Source: Candidatus Obscuribacterales bacterium (lineage in GTDB: Bacteria > Cyanobacteriota > Vampirovibrionia > Obscuribacterales > Obscuribacteraceae). From it: a stretch of DNA of 64,000 nucleotides. Shown in pieces: positions 1 to 8,303 of the stretch; within the stretch, counting starts at the first letter, position 1, and every line of letters begins with the position of its first letter. The position numbers and the translations under genes were made by a program. The DNA lies in the NCBI GenBank assembly GCA_031292355.1, contig JARLHI010000058.1:1-64000 (forward strand). Reading direction: 5' to 3'. Under the pieces are notes generated by a model. It ran no database searches and was not told the origin of the DNA. It was given only the letters and a program-made list of their open reading frames with translations.

Positions 1-540
1 ACTTCTCCGACAGCTCCGACACATCCAACGTCGCCGACTTCACCGACAAGTTCGACTTCTCCGACAGCTCCGACACATCCAACGTCGCCGACTTCACCGA
101 CAAGTTCGACTTCTCCGACAGCTCCGACACATCCAACGTCGCCAACGTCACCGACAAGTTCAACTTCTCCGACAGCCCCGACACATCCGACGGCACCAAC
201 GTCACCGACAAGTTCTACGTCGCCGACGTCGCCTACCGCACCAACACACCCAACAGATCCAACCTGTCCGACATCGCCGACACATCCAACGTCGCCAACG
301 TCACCAACAAGTTCAACTTCTCCGACAGCTCCGACCCATCCAACGTCGCCGACTTCACCGACAAGTTCAACTTCTCCGACAGCTCCGACACATCCAACGT
401 CGCCGACTTCACCGACAAGTTCGACTTCTCCGACAGCTCCGACACATCCAACGTCGCCGACTTCACCGACAAGTTCAACTTCTCCGACAGCGCCGACCCA
501 TCCAACGTCGCCAACATCACCGACAGGTTCTACCTCGCCA
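1..540 (+). repeat. 54-bp tandem repeat array
   Basis: Units begin at 1 and 55 with near identity, and variants continue at about 109 and through 300-530. Each unit is a multiple of 3 and keeps the reading frame of the Thr/Pro-rich gene. The array continues beyond the left edge of the window, so the copy number is unknown. Confidence 0.85.
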
Positions 541-1227
541 ACGTCGCCGACGGCTCCGACGCACCCAGGAGACCCAACCTGCACGACGTCGCCGACACAC
601 CCAACATCGCCAACATCATCGACGAGTTCGACTTCTCCGACGTCGCCGACACACCCAACTTCGCTGACGGCGCCGACCCATCCAACGTCGCCGACGTCAC
701 CGACGAGTTCGACTTCTCCTACAGCGCCGACACACCCAACTTCGCTGACTGCTCCGACGCATCCAACATCTCCGACAGCACCAGTGCATCCGACTGCACC
801 TGTACACCCAACATCGCCGGTTTCGCCGACGCCGCCTGTACATCCAACGACCTGTGTCACGACACCGACACCACCTGTACATCCAACTGCGCCGACATGC
901 CCGCCAACACCTGCTCACTCAGCACCAGTGGTTGGACATTCATCACCGGTGGTTGGACACTCAGCGCCAGTGGTTGGACATCCAGCGCCAGTGGTTGGAC
1001 ATCCAGCACCACCGATCGTGGTGCACCCCGCAACAGTCGCTTTCTCACCAACGCCGACACCAACTCCGACACCAACAGCAACGTTGGCACCAGCACCTGT
1101 GCACCACTTCATCGTGGCACCACATACGCTATCGCACACCGTGGCTTCTGGCACGACCAAAGCCACAGGCAGCTCGCTCAAACCGAATGTAAACGGAAGC
1201 TTCCACCATCACCACTCTTTGTTCTAA
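1..1227 (+). CDS. C-terminal part of a very long Thr/Pro/Ser repeat protein (5' end outside window)
   Basis: Frame 1 is open from the first base to the stop at 1225-1227, so the gene begins upstream of the window. The first ~540 bases are 54-bp (18-residue) tandem units reading TSPTAPTHPTSPTSPTSS with small variations. After them come looser PTxP units and, near 930-1005, four 7-residue PVVGH(S/P)A units. The last residues are HHHHSLF. The composition (almost only T, P, S, A, H) suggests an extended, probably surface or cell-wall-spanning stalk; no domain is visible in this part. The function is not recognised. A strong terminator follows directly. The shorter frame starting at 784 is only the internal end of this gene. 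Confidence 0.75.
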   Translation, partial: TSPTAPTHPTSPTSPTSSTSPTAPTHPTSPTSPTSSTSPTAPTHPTSPTSPTSSTSPTAPTHPTAPTSPTSSTSPTSPTAPTHPTDPTCPTSPTHPTSPTSPTSSTSPTAPTHPTSPTSPTSSTSPTAPTHPTSPTSPTSSTSPTAPTHPTSPTSPTSSTSPTAPTHPTSPTSPTGSTSPTSPTAPTHPGDPTCTTSPTHPTSPTSSTSSTSPTSPTHPTSLTAPTHPTSPTSPTSSTSPTAPTHPTSLTAPTHPTSPTAPVHPTAPVHPTSPVSPTPPVHPTTCVTTPTPPVHPTAPTCPPTPAHSAPVVGHSSPVVGHSAPVVGHPAPVVGHPAPPIVVHPATVAFSPTPTPTPTPTATLAPAPVHHFIVAPHTLSHTVASGTTKATGSSLKPNVNGSFHHHHSLF

Positions 1228-1251
1228 AAGCGAGATCAAACGAAATCAAAA

Positions 1252-1284
1252 GGGTCATGGTCAAAAACCGTGGCCCTTTTTTTT
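1252..1284 (+). terminator. Rho-independent terminator
   Basis: Nine-base-pair stem GGGTCATGG / CCGTGGCCC (two G-U pairs) with loop TCAAAAA, followed by eight T residues at 1277-1284. It sits 25 bases after the stop of the Thr/Pro-repeat gene. Confidence 0.9.
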
Positions 1285-1320
1285 GCACCGGTTGTGGTTT
1301 TGAGAATATCTCAAGAATGT

Positions 1321-1484
1321 GACTTCAAAGATTTGAAAGACGGCGCGGTGGGTCTTGGGACAAAAAGAAAAAAGTAGCGGGTTTAATTGGTGGTGGCTTC
1401 GCTGGTGTCACTAATTTTGCATTTACCAATCTGTTAGATCACAAACAAATCAACGAAGCGATCTCGCAGCATCACAATGATTAG
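1321..1484 (+). pseudogene. Orphan reading-frame fragment
   Basis: From the stop codon near 1320 a plus-strand frame runs to TAG at 1482-1484. It reads as a basic stretch (WDKKKKVAG), then a Gly-rich hydrophobic stretch (LIGGGFAGVTNFAF), then a polar tail. It has no start codon or ribosome binding site and lies just after a terminator, so it looks like the tail of a decayed gene. Family unknown. Confidence 0.3.
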
Positions 1485-1520
1485 CGACGCGGTAAAAAAT
1501 GGTTGCAAGCTGCTAAGTGT

Positions 1521-2768
1521 TCACAGAAGAATTTTTGCAAGAACCTGGGCGACTCTATTTTTTTCTGTCAGACCAGAGCGAACGGCCTCTAAAATTCTTT
1601 CGTAAGTTTGTGCTTCTTTATTAGCAGCCTGAGCCGCATTCATTGCCAAATCGTATGCTTCTAAAATGTCGGCATTCGTAATCTCATAACCGTGACCTTT
1701 AAATAGCCATGCTAATGCAGATAATCCGGCTTGCACTGCAAAGTCTGGGTTTGATTCACGATAATCGCGGCTGGCGCGCATAAGGGTTCGTGGATCGCAG
1801 GGGCTCGTTGCGGCAAGCTTAATCGCCAAATCGAATTGCTTTAACTCTTTGGCCGTTGCAAACCATTTGCCCTCCTCGCCTGGCGAATTAGCAATTAAAT
1901 CTTGCAAGATTCTGGTTGGTGCAATCGAGCTGTACTTTTTCTTGATGGTGCGAAATGTCGTGAGATTGGAAGTCTGACGATTGGCGCTGATTGCATATTG
2001 CTCGTAGGCTTCTTCAATTCGTCCAACATTGAGTAAGATTTGTTCGCAGAAAGCTGCGACATTTCCGCCGTCCACATGCCACCCCGAGTGATTGTTGGCA
2101 AACTCTATTGCCTCGTCAATCTTGCCCGTGCAAGCTAGGACCTTTGCGGTAAATTGTTGATAATCCCACAACCGATGACGATCTAGTTTCAGTAATTCGA
2201 ATAATTCGTTGTAGCGCTTTGCCTTAAACAACGCGCTCAAACAGGGCATTGTGCCGTGAAAATATGAGCCGGCGCTCTCGCTTTTCCAGTACATGCGTGC
2301 GGTATCGATCAATCTATCTGCCCATGAAGAGGCAATTTCAGTCGTTGCACACAAATCGCCCCAGTGGTCTCCAAGCGTTTCGATGTAGGGTATTTCATCG
2401 TCTATCATGGCTTGCCACAGCCTCTCAAGCCACATTTCTCGCTTTTCCACTGCAACATCAGCTGACGAAATAATTGAGACTAATTCTTCGATTGATTCGC
2501 AGACGGCGCTGCCAATGCGACCGGACGAACTGTCCACGTGCTCGAGAGCTGGTGAGAGACGCTCGAGAAATAGCACACTGCCTTCTGCTGCAAGAGTCTG
2601 ATCTGTACGTGCCACCTTTTTGATCTCAGAAATTGCCTGTTTGATTCTCGCAACTGCGGGCTCCGATTTCCAGCCGAAGGCGCCACGCCGAAAACGTGCT
2701 TTAAACTCCCATCTATGCAAAGTACCATCAGGAGTCGATTGATCTTTTTTGTGACTGCGACCAGGCAT
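1521..2768 (-). CDS. Helical-repeat (TPR-like) hypothetical protein, 415 aa
   Basis: A soluble, alpha-helical protein with no signal peptide. The N-terminus is basic (MPGRSHKKDQ) and contains a WEFKARFRRGAFGWKS segment; from about residue 35 to the end it is built of short amphipathic helix pairs typical of TPR/HEAT-like solenoids. The style resembles the uncharacterised DUF6880-type helical domain, but I cannot confirm this by eye. It is a single gene with 230 bases of non-coding DNA upstream. No catalytic motif is visible. Function unknown; a scaffold or binding role would be the usual guess for such folds. Confidence 0.8.
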   Translation of the reverse strand: MPGRSHKKDQSTPDGTLHRWEFKARFRRGAFGWKSEPAVARIKQAISEIKKVARTDQTLAAEGSVLFLERLSPALEHVDSSSGRIGSAVCESIEELVSIISSADVAVEKREMWLERLWQAMIDDEIPYIETLGDHWGDLCATTEIASSWADRLIDTARMYWKSESAGSYFHGTMPCLSALFKAKRYNELFELLKLDRHRLWDYQQFTAKVLACTGKIDEAIEFANNHSGWHVDGGNVAAFCEQILLNVGRIEEAYEQYAISANRQTSNLTTFRTIKKKYSSIAPTRILQDLIANSPGEEGKWFATAKELKQFDLAIKLAATSPCDPRTLMRASRDYRESNPDFAVQAGLSALAWLFKGHGYEITNADILEAYDLAMNAAQAANKEAQTYERILEAVRSGLTEKNRVAQVLAKILL

Positions 2769-2925
2769 TTTATCTAGGACTTTGTGTTTGCAAAGGTGTT
2801 GCTTGTATCGGTGACGAAGGTCACGTTTATTGCGTTAATAGTGTACAAGAATTTGGCCTTTCGGATTTGCTCATCAGGTGCAAGAAAGTTCTTGATTTCA
2901 TATTTGGAAGTGAGGTGCTAGCGAG

Positions 2926-2965
2926 TTTTAGTTTCTTGGTTTGTCAACCAACCTAAAAACTAAAA
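2926..2965 (-). terminator. Hairpin, probable terminator of the gene at 3003-3836
   Basis: TTGGTT-TGTC-AACCAA core with outer pairing TTAGTTT / AAACTAA. On the minus strand it is followed by T-rich sequence. It lies about 40 bases after the stop of the minus-strand gene. A hairpin with a very similar sequence occurs at 7573-7604. Confidence 0.5.
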
Positions 2966-3002
2966 TCTACTACCAAGTAACGTCGAAGTAGTCAGTCAGA
3001 AA

Positions 3003-3836
3003 CTATTTCAATTTATCTAGTTCGTCCTGAATACACTTAGTATCTGTCACTCCTAGTTTCTTGCTGATTGCCATCTTTGCGTTGAGAACATCCTTTAGCA
3101 GACTTGCATGCTGTGCAGAATTCTCACCTTTAGTACCAGAGCTCTCAGTGGTTGATTGAAGTGCAGCTTGTATTGAGCCCAATTCTTGCAGTGCAAAATA
3201 CGGAACGCCCTGCTTACTAGCTTCTTGTGCCATGTTATAGCGTAGTCGCAGCACTTCCAGTTTATCGGCATCTGTCGCTGGTGACTGTTTTTCTCTTGCA
3301 GCAATCTTGTCGGCCAGACTTTTGACTGAAGCATTTTTCATTGCTATGGTTCGCCAATCCGTTGCCACGGGAGCTCCACCCATAATTTGAGAAGGACCGG
3401 CGATTATCCCTCCCATTGGAACAGCGACTTTGCCGCGAGTTAATGTGGGTTTGTTCTGAGCGCTTAAGTTTTTTCCTTGTGCAAAAACAGATTGGGCGTA
3501 TAAAAAAACAATGAAAGCAGCTGCAAGGCTGCGCACTTTTTGAAAGCCATCGCGAATGCGACGAAGACCGATCGGGCAATCATCGGTGATTAGTTTTCCA
3601 TCAGCGCGTCGATAAAGTTGCATACATGTTGAGACGCCGTTGATTTCGGACTTTTGCAACAGCAATGCAGTTTCCTGTGCTGACATTTTCGAAACGTCAT
3701 AAACGTTCTTGCGACAATCCCCGCAGAATCGAACCGCCTCTTCTTGAGTGTGTTGCATGTCGCTCCATAACATGGGACATGGGCTAGCAATTCTCAAGTT
3801 GTTGATAATTTCGCGTGTACCGTCGTCGATTGCCAT
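3003..3836 (-). CDS. Membrane-anchored protein with N-terminal CP-W/CxxC/YRRADG domain, 277 aa
   Basis: Residues ~15-95 carry a conserved cysteine-containing domain: SPCPMLWSDM, then FCGDCRKNVYDVS, then MQLYRRADGKL and DDCPIGLRRIR. This arrangement is known from many membrane-anchored proteins of Acidobacteria and relatives (known family style, function undefined). One hydrophobic helix follows at ~103-120 (SLAAAFIVFLYAQSVFAQ), then a polar, partly coiled-coil region to the end. The four cysteines could bind a metal. The start is supported by AGAGG six bases upstream. A paralog with an identical last 17 residues ends at 63946 in this window. Function unknown. Confidence 0.85.
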   Translation of the reverse strand: MAIDDGTREIINNLRIASPCPMLWSDMQHTQEEAVRFCGDCRKNVYDVSKMSAQETALLLQKSEINGVSTCMQLYRRADGKLITDDCPIGLRRIRDGFQKVRSLAAAFIVFLYAQSVFAQGKNLSAQNKPTLTRGKVAVPMGGIIAGPSQIMGGAPVATDWRTIAMKNASVKSLADKIAAREKQSPATDADKLEVLRLRYNMAQEASKQGVPYFALQELGSIQAALQSTTESSGTKGENSAQHASLLKDVLNAKMAISKKLGVTDTKCIQDELDKLK

Positions 3837-4236
3837 AAGTAACCTCTGAATTGGTGTGCGCGTTACTTGCCTTAGTCTTCTAAACTCAATCCTAACTTAC
3901 CTAGTCTGAGCAGCCACCGGAAAAACCCTGAATCGAATTCAGGCAGTGGTGCTGGTTATTGCTCGGAGGGGCTTTTTTTGCTGTTGGCCTTGCCAGCAAC
4001 CGCAATTGTCAAATTGTTATATTTGCATGAAAACGCACGCGAAATGTTGGCAATGCGCGCGAAAAGATGTAGGGACCGGAGAACTTTTGTTACTTGATTG
4101 GTTGGCAATCAAATAACTAGAAACATAGGTCATCGTAATTCCCGACGACCAATCACTTGCGACTGTGCAATTGCGCAGTACCTTGTGGAGTTTATTTTAA
4201 TAACATCGTTTCGTTGCCCCATTGGAGAACGAATCT
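3837..4236. other. 400-base non-coding region
   Basis: No convincing gene. It holds a short palindrome CCTGAAT-CGA-ATTCAGG near 3930-3948, a run of seven T after GAGGGGC at about 3971-3978, and a TTGATTG-GTTGG-CAATCAA hairpin at about 4095-4113. It lies between two divergently transcribed genes and should contain both promoters, but no clear -35/-10 pair stands out. Confidence 0.5.
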
Positions 4237-5076
4237 ATGCCAGAACTGACTGATTGTATCAATGCCTCTGCTCATGCCTGGGGAGATTTTGCACAAAAGT
4301 GTCGTCAAGAAATTTATGTGCTGTCTACAGGCACTGTAGGTGGTGCTACTAAAGAATTTAGCAAACATCCAATTAAGACAATTGGTGATACTGCATGCAT
4401 GGGTGTCGCTGCGGTGGGATTGACGGCTGTAGCTGCTGCAGAACTGCCTGTAGTATCGATTGTCGCTGCCGGCACAGGAGCGGTTTATGGGGCTAGTTTT
4501 GCTTGGGATTTGATTAATCCTCAAAGCCCCCACAACATTGAGCGGAATCTGTCGTTGCGGAGTGCTATGGCAACTGCTTGGACAACTTCAGACACAAGCA
4601 CGCTTCAGAATTCCATTTTAGAATTGCAAGAAAAAGCAGGACCCGACGCGCTACAGGTCTTTCAGTCGTTAGCAGTGGGTGGCGCTGCGGGTAAGTACGG
4701 ATTGAAAACAGTGAACATGGTCTATAGCGCTGGACGCTTCGGAGCTGCAGCTGTAGCAGCTGATGGCAGCATATCAAACGGGGTTCGATTCGGTACGAAT
4801 TTGAAGGTGCCCACCTGGGATGAGTACGTAAACTTTAGTCGACGCCATGGTCCTGTAATTCAAAAAACGATCCATCAATTTGAGTTGGAGAGAATACTTC
4901 AGACATCCGCTAAGGGTAGCTCGAAGGAAAACAGCGCCGGCGTGAAAGAAGAAGATAAAGCTGAGACAAAATTCTCAACTCAAAAAACTGAGCCCGCGCA
5001 AAAACACGATGAAAAGGAATCTGAGCGCGGCTCTTCACTATATTTTGGTGAGCGTTTTGGACACTACCATCATTAG
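4237..5076 (+). CDS. Hypothetical protein with Ala/Gly-rich hydrophobic module, 279 aa
   Basis: The start is the ATG at 4237, preceded by GGAG nine bases upstream (an in-frame TTG at 4222 is the alternative). Residues ~35-95 contain KHPIKTIGDTACMG followed by a long Ala/Gly-rich hydrophobic stretch (VAAVGLTAVAAAELPVVSIV). The second half is polar and the last 60 residues are rich in K/E/S, probably disordered. The same layout, HP-x-x-T followed by Ala/Gly hydrophobic helices, occurs in the 686-residue HExxH protein at 46951-49011, suggesting a shared membrane-insertion or export module of polymorphic effectors. No catalytic motif is visible. Function unknown. Confidence 0.75.
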   Translation: MPELTDCINASAHAWGDFAQKCRQEIYVLSTGTVGGATKEFSKHPIKTIGDTACMGVAAVGLTAVAAAELPVVSIVAAGTGAVYGASFAWDLINPQSPHNIERNLSLRSAMATAWTTSDTSTLQNSILELQEKAGPDALQVFQSLAVGGAAGKYGLKTVNMVYSAGRFGAAAVAADGSISNGVRFGTNLKVPTWDEYVNFSRRHGPVIQKTIHQFELERILQTSAKGSSKENSAGVKEEDKAETKFSTQKTEPAQKHDEKESERGSSLYFGERFGHYHH

Positions 5077-5125
5077 GCGCTGTCGAAGGTCGCTTCTATG
5101 TTGTAGCAGGACTCCGGTTGGCCTC

Positions 5126-5506
5126 TTACCTGCTTTGCTTTTGTTCTGAGTTGGTCAAGTCCATATTGAATTTGGTCACGGCTTGGTCCAAGGCATCGAC
5201 GTCAGATTTTGGATACCCTTTTTTCCCAGCGCTTGCTTCTTGAGCTTTGAGCTGTTCCAATCGGTCTTTGTATTGTGATGCCTTTTCGGCATTCAACCAA
5301 CCTTTTGTTTGAGCATTGTCGATTTGCCCTGCGTAATTGCGGAAACGCTCTTTGTACTTGAAGGCGTAACCTTTAATCACTTTATCTGTTGAGGACGATG
5401 ACGAGGAGGATTCACTCACTATGCCAGACTGGCCATTTGCCGCCTGAAATTGCGACGACAGTATTATTAACGAACTCAAAAGAACTGCAGGAGCGATTTT
5501 CGCCAT
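5126..5506 (-). CDS. Small secreted hypothetical protein, ~126 aa
   Basis: The start is placed at the ATG at 5504-5506 because it has AGAGG six bases upstream and opens a classical signal peptide (MAKIAPAVLLSSLIIL then FQAANGQ). The longer frame up to 5593 adds 29 residues with no ribosome site. After the signal comes a run of eight serines, then a helical charged region with KGWLNAEKASQYKDRLEQLK, predicted as one or two helical hairpins. Likely periplasmic or surface. No known family is named with confidence. Confidence 0.75.
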   Translation of the reverse strand: MAKIAPAVLLSSLIILSSQFQAANGQSGIVSESSSSSSSTDKVIKGYAFKYKERFRNYAGQIDNAQTKGWLNAEKASQYKDRLEQLKAQEASAGKKGYPKSDVDALDQAVTKFNMDLTNSEQKQSR

Positions 5507-5781
5507 ATCAACCTCTAAAATGCGTGACAATATAAACGTGAAAGCACGATTGTATATATAATGTCTCAACAAATTTTGCGTTTTTGTTTGCATGGTCAGG
5601 TTGCATGCACATCAGCGTTACCCAAAGCGCTATGTAAGTAGAAGAGCTAGCAGGTCGCAGACTTTATTATCGCGTAGTCATTCAACTTCGCCGGAAGCGG
5701 ACGGGGCAATACGTGAAAGATTCCTAAGAGGTGGGTATAACACTGACACGTGGACGCACGAGAGTTCAGGAGCCAACTGCT

Positions 5782-7500
5782 ATGGCGAAAAATGCGGACT
5801 CAGTCAGCGATAAGGCAACGCATGTCGCCAAAGACTTTGAATCACAGGGCGCTGGCGCCCTGAAAGAGATGCATAACGATCTTCACGGCATGTCGGTTGA
5901 GCAGAGGAAAGAGTTTTTTCACAGCCTGCAGAGTGCCAGTCAGGGACACAAGCTGCCCGGTCTGGAAATTCATGAGGATGCCCAGCATCACTTGAAGGTG
6001 ACTGAAAAGGTTCACGGCAAAAACCACGTTTTGTTTGATGAAACAGCTCGGCCCGGACCTAAGGATGGCGACGGTCAAACTACAGAGAAAGGACATCCGC
6101 TGAAGGCTGCCGACGGCAAGACGCAGGATGGCAAACCTGATGATGGCTTTTCGCCTGGTCTGCGCAAAGGCGAGGGACCATATCAGGCGCTGCACCGCCA
6201 GCATCCGGAATACACTCACAAACAATTGATGGATGAATCGCACAAAATAATGAAGGAGAGCGGACGCAACTCCTTTTCACAGGGCGAGCAATTTAAGAGT
6301 AATGACGATGGTTCGGTGACAACTCGCACTCCCGGACACGGGAAGGATGGGGCATTTACTGAAACAACGCAAAAAGACGGCAAGACATCTGAAATCAAAA
6401 CCGCTACCGCCGATGGCAGCTGGAATTCACAAAAATTCGATGACGCCGGTAAACCGGGAGACTCGGTCGAACATAAAGTTGGCGCAGATGGTACCTATAC
6501 TGAGATAACAAAAGGTCCAGACCAAAAAGTGATATCGCAGGTCACGGGCGATAAGGACGGAAAGAACGTCGAAACTTTTGATGGAGATGGAAACAGAACT
6601 GCGTCGATTAGAGAGAGCAATGATGGCACCTCTGTTGTTGGTTGGAAGAAAAATGCAGATGGAACGCAGACCAATATCGATCAACCCGACGCCAATCATA
6701 GGACTGAAATACAGACCAAAGACGGTCAGGTGATCAGCACATCGAAAATGACCAGCGATAAGGATGGTACGAACACCGAAAATTTTGATAAAGACAACAA
6801 CCAAGTTTCTGCGATGAGAAATAACAACGATGGCACTTCCACGGGGTGGAGAAAAAATCCTGATGGAACGACCACCAGTATCGATGGAACCGACCCTAAT
6901 CAGCGTGTCGAAACAACGCCCAGAGACGGCGGAACGAATACGGAGGTTTACGGCAAAGACGGCAATCAAATTTCGTCAATGCGCGAGAAAGGCGCGAGTC
7001 AGATCGGATGGCATAAGAACGCTGACGGTTCCACAACTAGCATTGATCAACCCGATGCGAACCATCACAGCGAGACAGTCACAAAAGACGGCAAGACTCT
7101 GAGCACAAAGAGTCACGAGCAGACTCTCAAAGGCAGCACTGACGTGATTACGGACGAGGCTGGCAACAAAAATACGAACAACTTCGATGCCCAGGGAACG
7201 CAGATAGCTGGTGTTCGGGAAAACAACGATGGAAGTTCGACGGGCTGGCACAAAACTCCAAACGGTGGTACTGAGACTTTTGATAAAAATGCTCAAGGTC
7301 ACTATTCATCGATGACTTTCGACAAAAAAGGTAATGTGACCAGAACCGAAGAGCGAGATCCATCGGGCGAATATAAAGTTCAGGAGCAGACTGCACCGGG
7401 AATAATAAAGACTTACAGTGCCGCAAAGGGAAAATTTGGCTCTATCGTCACCCATGCTCCAACGATTGAACAGGGTACGCTTTCTAATCCAAGCGCATAG
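5782..7500 (+). CDS. Large repetitive Asp/Gly/Asn/Thr-rich protein, 572 aa
   Basis: The start is placed at the ATG at 5782 (AGGAG nine bases upstream); a GTG at 5731 would add 17 residues. Residues ~1-130 are polar and helical. Around 160-190 is GEGPYQALHRQHPEYTHKQL...GEQF, a segment that in similar proteins accompanies LysM-like export/cell-wall units (inference). From ~195 to the end are imperfect ~55-60 residue beta-rich repeats with DGTSTGWRKNPDGT, DGKNVETFDGDGN and SIDQPDANH motifs, similar in style to RHS/YD-type or MORN-like beta repeats. There is no signal peptide. Probably a surface or secreted repeat protein. Confidence 0.8.
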   Translation: MAKNADSVSDKATHVAKDFESQGAGALKEMHNDLHGMSVEQRKEFFHSLQSASQGHKLPGLEIHEDAQHHLKVTEKVHGKNHVLFDETARPGPKDGDGQTTEKGHPLKAADGKTQDGKPDDGFSPGLRKGEGPYQALHRQHPEYTHKQLMDESHKIMKESGRNSFSQGEQFKSNDDGSVTTRTPGHGKDGAFTETTQKDGKTSEIKTATADGSWNSQKFDDAGKPGDSVEHKVGADGTYTEITKGPDQKVISQVTGDKDGKNVETFDGDGNRTASIRESNDGTSVVGWKKNADGTQTNIDQPDANHRTEIQTKDGQVISTSKMTSDKDGTNTENFDKDNNQVSAMRNNNDGTSTGWRKNPDGTTTSIDGTDPNQRVETTPRDGGTNTEVYGKDGNQISSMREKGASQIGWHKNADGSTTSIDQPDANHHSETVTKDGKTLSTKSHEQTLKGSTDVITDEAGNKNTNNFDAQGTQIAGVRENNDGSSTGWHKTPNGGTETFDKNAQGHYSSMTFDKKGNVTRTEERDPSGEYKVQEQTAPGIIKTYSAAKGKFGSIVTHAPTIEQGTLSNPSA

Positions 7501-7841
7501 CGAGTGATCATTGACTGGTAGCAATTCCAAGAATACTTTTCGCAGCGCGGAGGCTACACATTGTTTTGATTTGGTTTCTTGGTCGTTTGACCAACCAAGA
7601 AACTCCGAATATTCGATCATCTAACACCGAACTGATTGTTTGGAAAATCGGCGGCAATTTTTGAGCCTTCGCAGCCCAAAGGTGCTGCTGGCTGGGCACC
7701 ATATGTAGTAGCATGGCAAAAGTGCAATAAAACAGAATGCACGTGATTTTTAAATGAACTCTAGTATTTCCCACAAGCTCCTCCGTGCTAGACTTGAACG
7801 ACACCTAAATTCAACATCTTTGTTTCCTCGTAGAGTGAGTA
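7501..7841. other. 341-base intergenic region with hairpin
   Basis: No gene supported. Stem GTTTCTTGG / CCAAGAAAC at 7574-7603 (12-base loop that can itself pair as GGTC/GACC) resembles the 2926-2965 hairpin in sequence, so it may be a dispersed hairpin element or a terminator without a strong T-run. Confidence 0.45.
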
Positions 7842-8303
7842 ATGAAAACAGATTGCAGTCGAACCAATGCAGCAAAGTCGGTCGGCTTGAAACCTGTGGG
7901 AGCCATATGGTTGATCCTTATTCTTGGGGTCCTCTGGACCGGCATGGGGGGATGTGCAAACAAATCCTATCCAGATCCTCCGCTCACAATTGTTGAGAAC
8001 TCAGTGCCAAAGACAGTACAGGTTGCGGCAGAGGGTGGTTGGGTTCCCTGTCCCGGCGAATGCTTGAAGCTGGCTAAACCTGGCTGGCAGCAGCGGGAAA
8101 TACAAGGCTTTTCGCCTGAAGATTACTGGATGCCTTACCCATATACAGATAAGGGAGGCGAGTCATGGCAAGCATTTAGCCAGCGCCACATCGGTCATAT
8201 TATTCGCTCTTACCCCGATAAAGCCGCCCAAGATGTTGGTATTTGTCCTATCTGCAAAGGCACCGGTTGGGTGCGGAAAGATGATCCAAATGCCAAAAAA
8301 TAA
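7842..8303 (+). CDS. Putative lipoprotein with a DnaJ-like CxxCxGxG motif, 153 aa
   Basis: N-terminal basic region, hydrophobic stretch AIWLILILGVLW, then GMGGC, which fits a lipobox-like cleavage before Cys (predicted lipoprotein, outer face of a membrane). There are two cysteine clusters: CPGEC at ~66-70 and CPICKGTGW near the end. The latter is the single unit (CxxCxGxG) repeated in DnaJ zinc fingers; together the four cysteines could bind one zinc. The 3' end overlaps the start region of the downstream TPR gene by about 14 bases, so the two are probably co-translated. Function unknown. Confidence 0.75.
   Translation: MKTDCSRTNAAKSVGLKPVGAIWLILILGVLWTGMGGCANKSYPDPPLTIVENSVPKTVQVAAEGGWVPCPGECLKLAKPGWQQREIQGFSPEDYWMPYPYTDKGGESWQAFSQRHIGHIIRSYPDKAAQDVGICPICKGTGWVRKDDPNAKK

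Noticed and set aside
233..1192. Several open frames on both strands in the first 1.2 kb
   Set aside because: Low-complexity repeat DNA has no stops in many frames; only frame 1 continues past the window edge and ends before a terminator.
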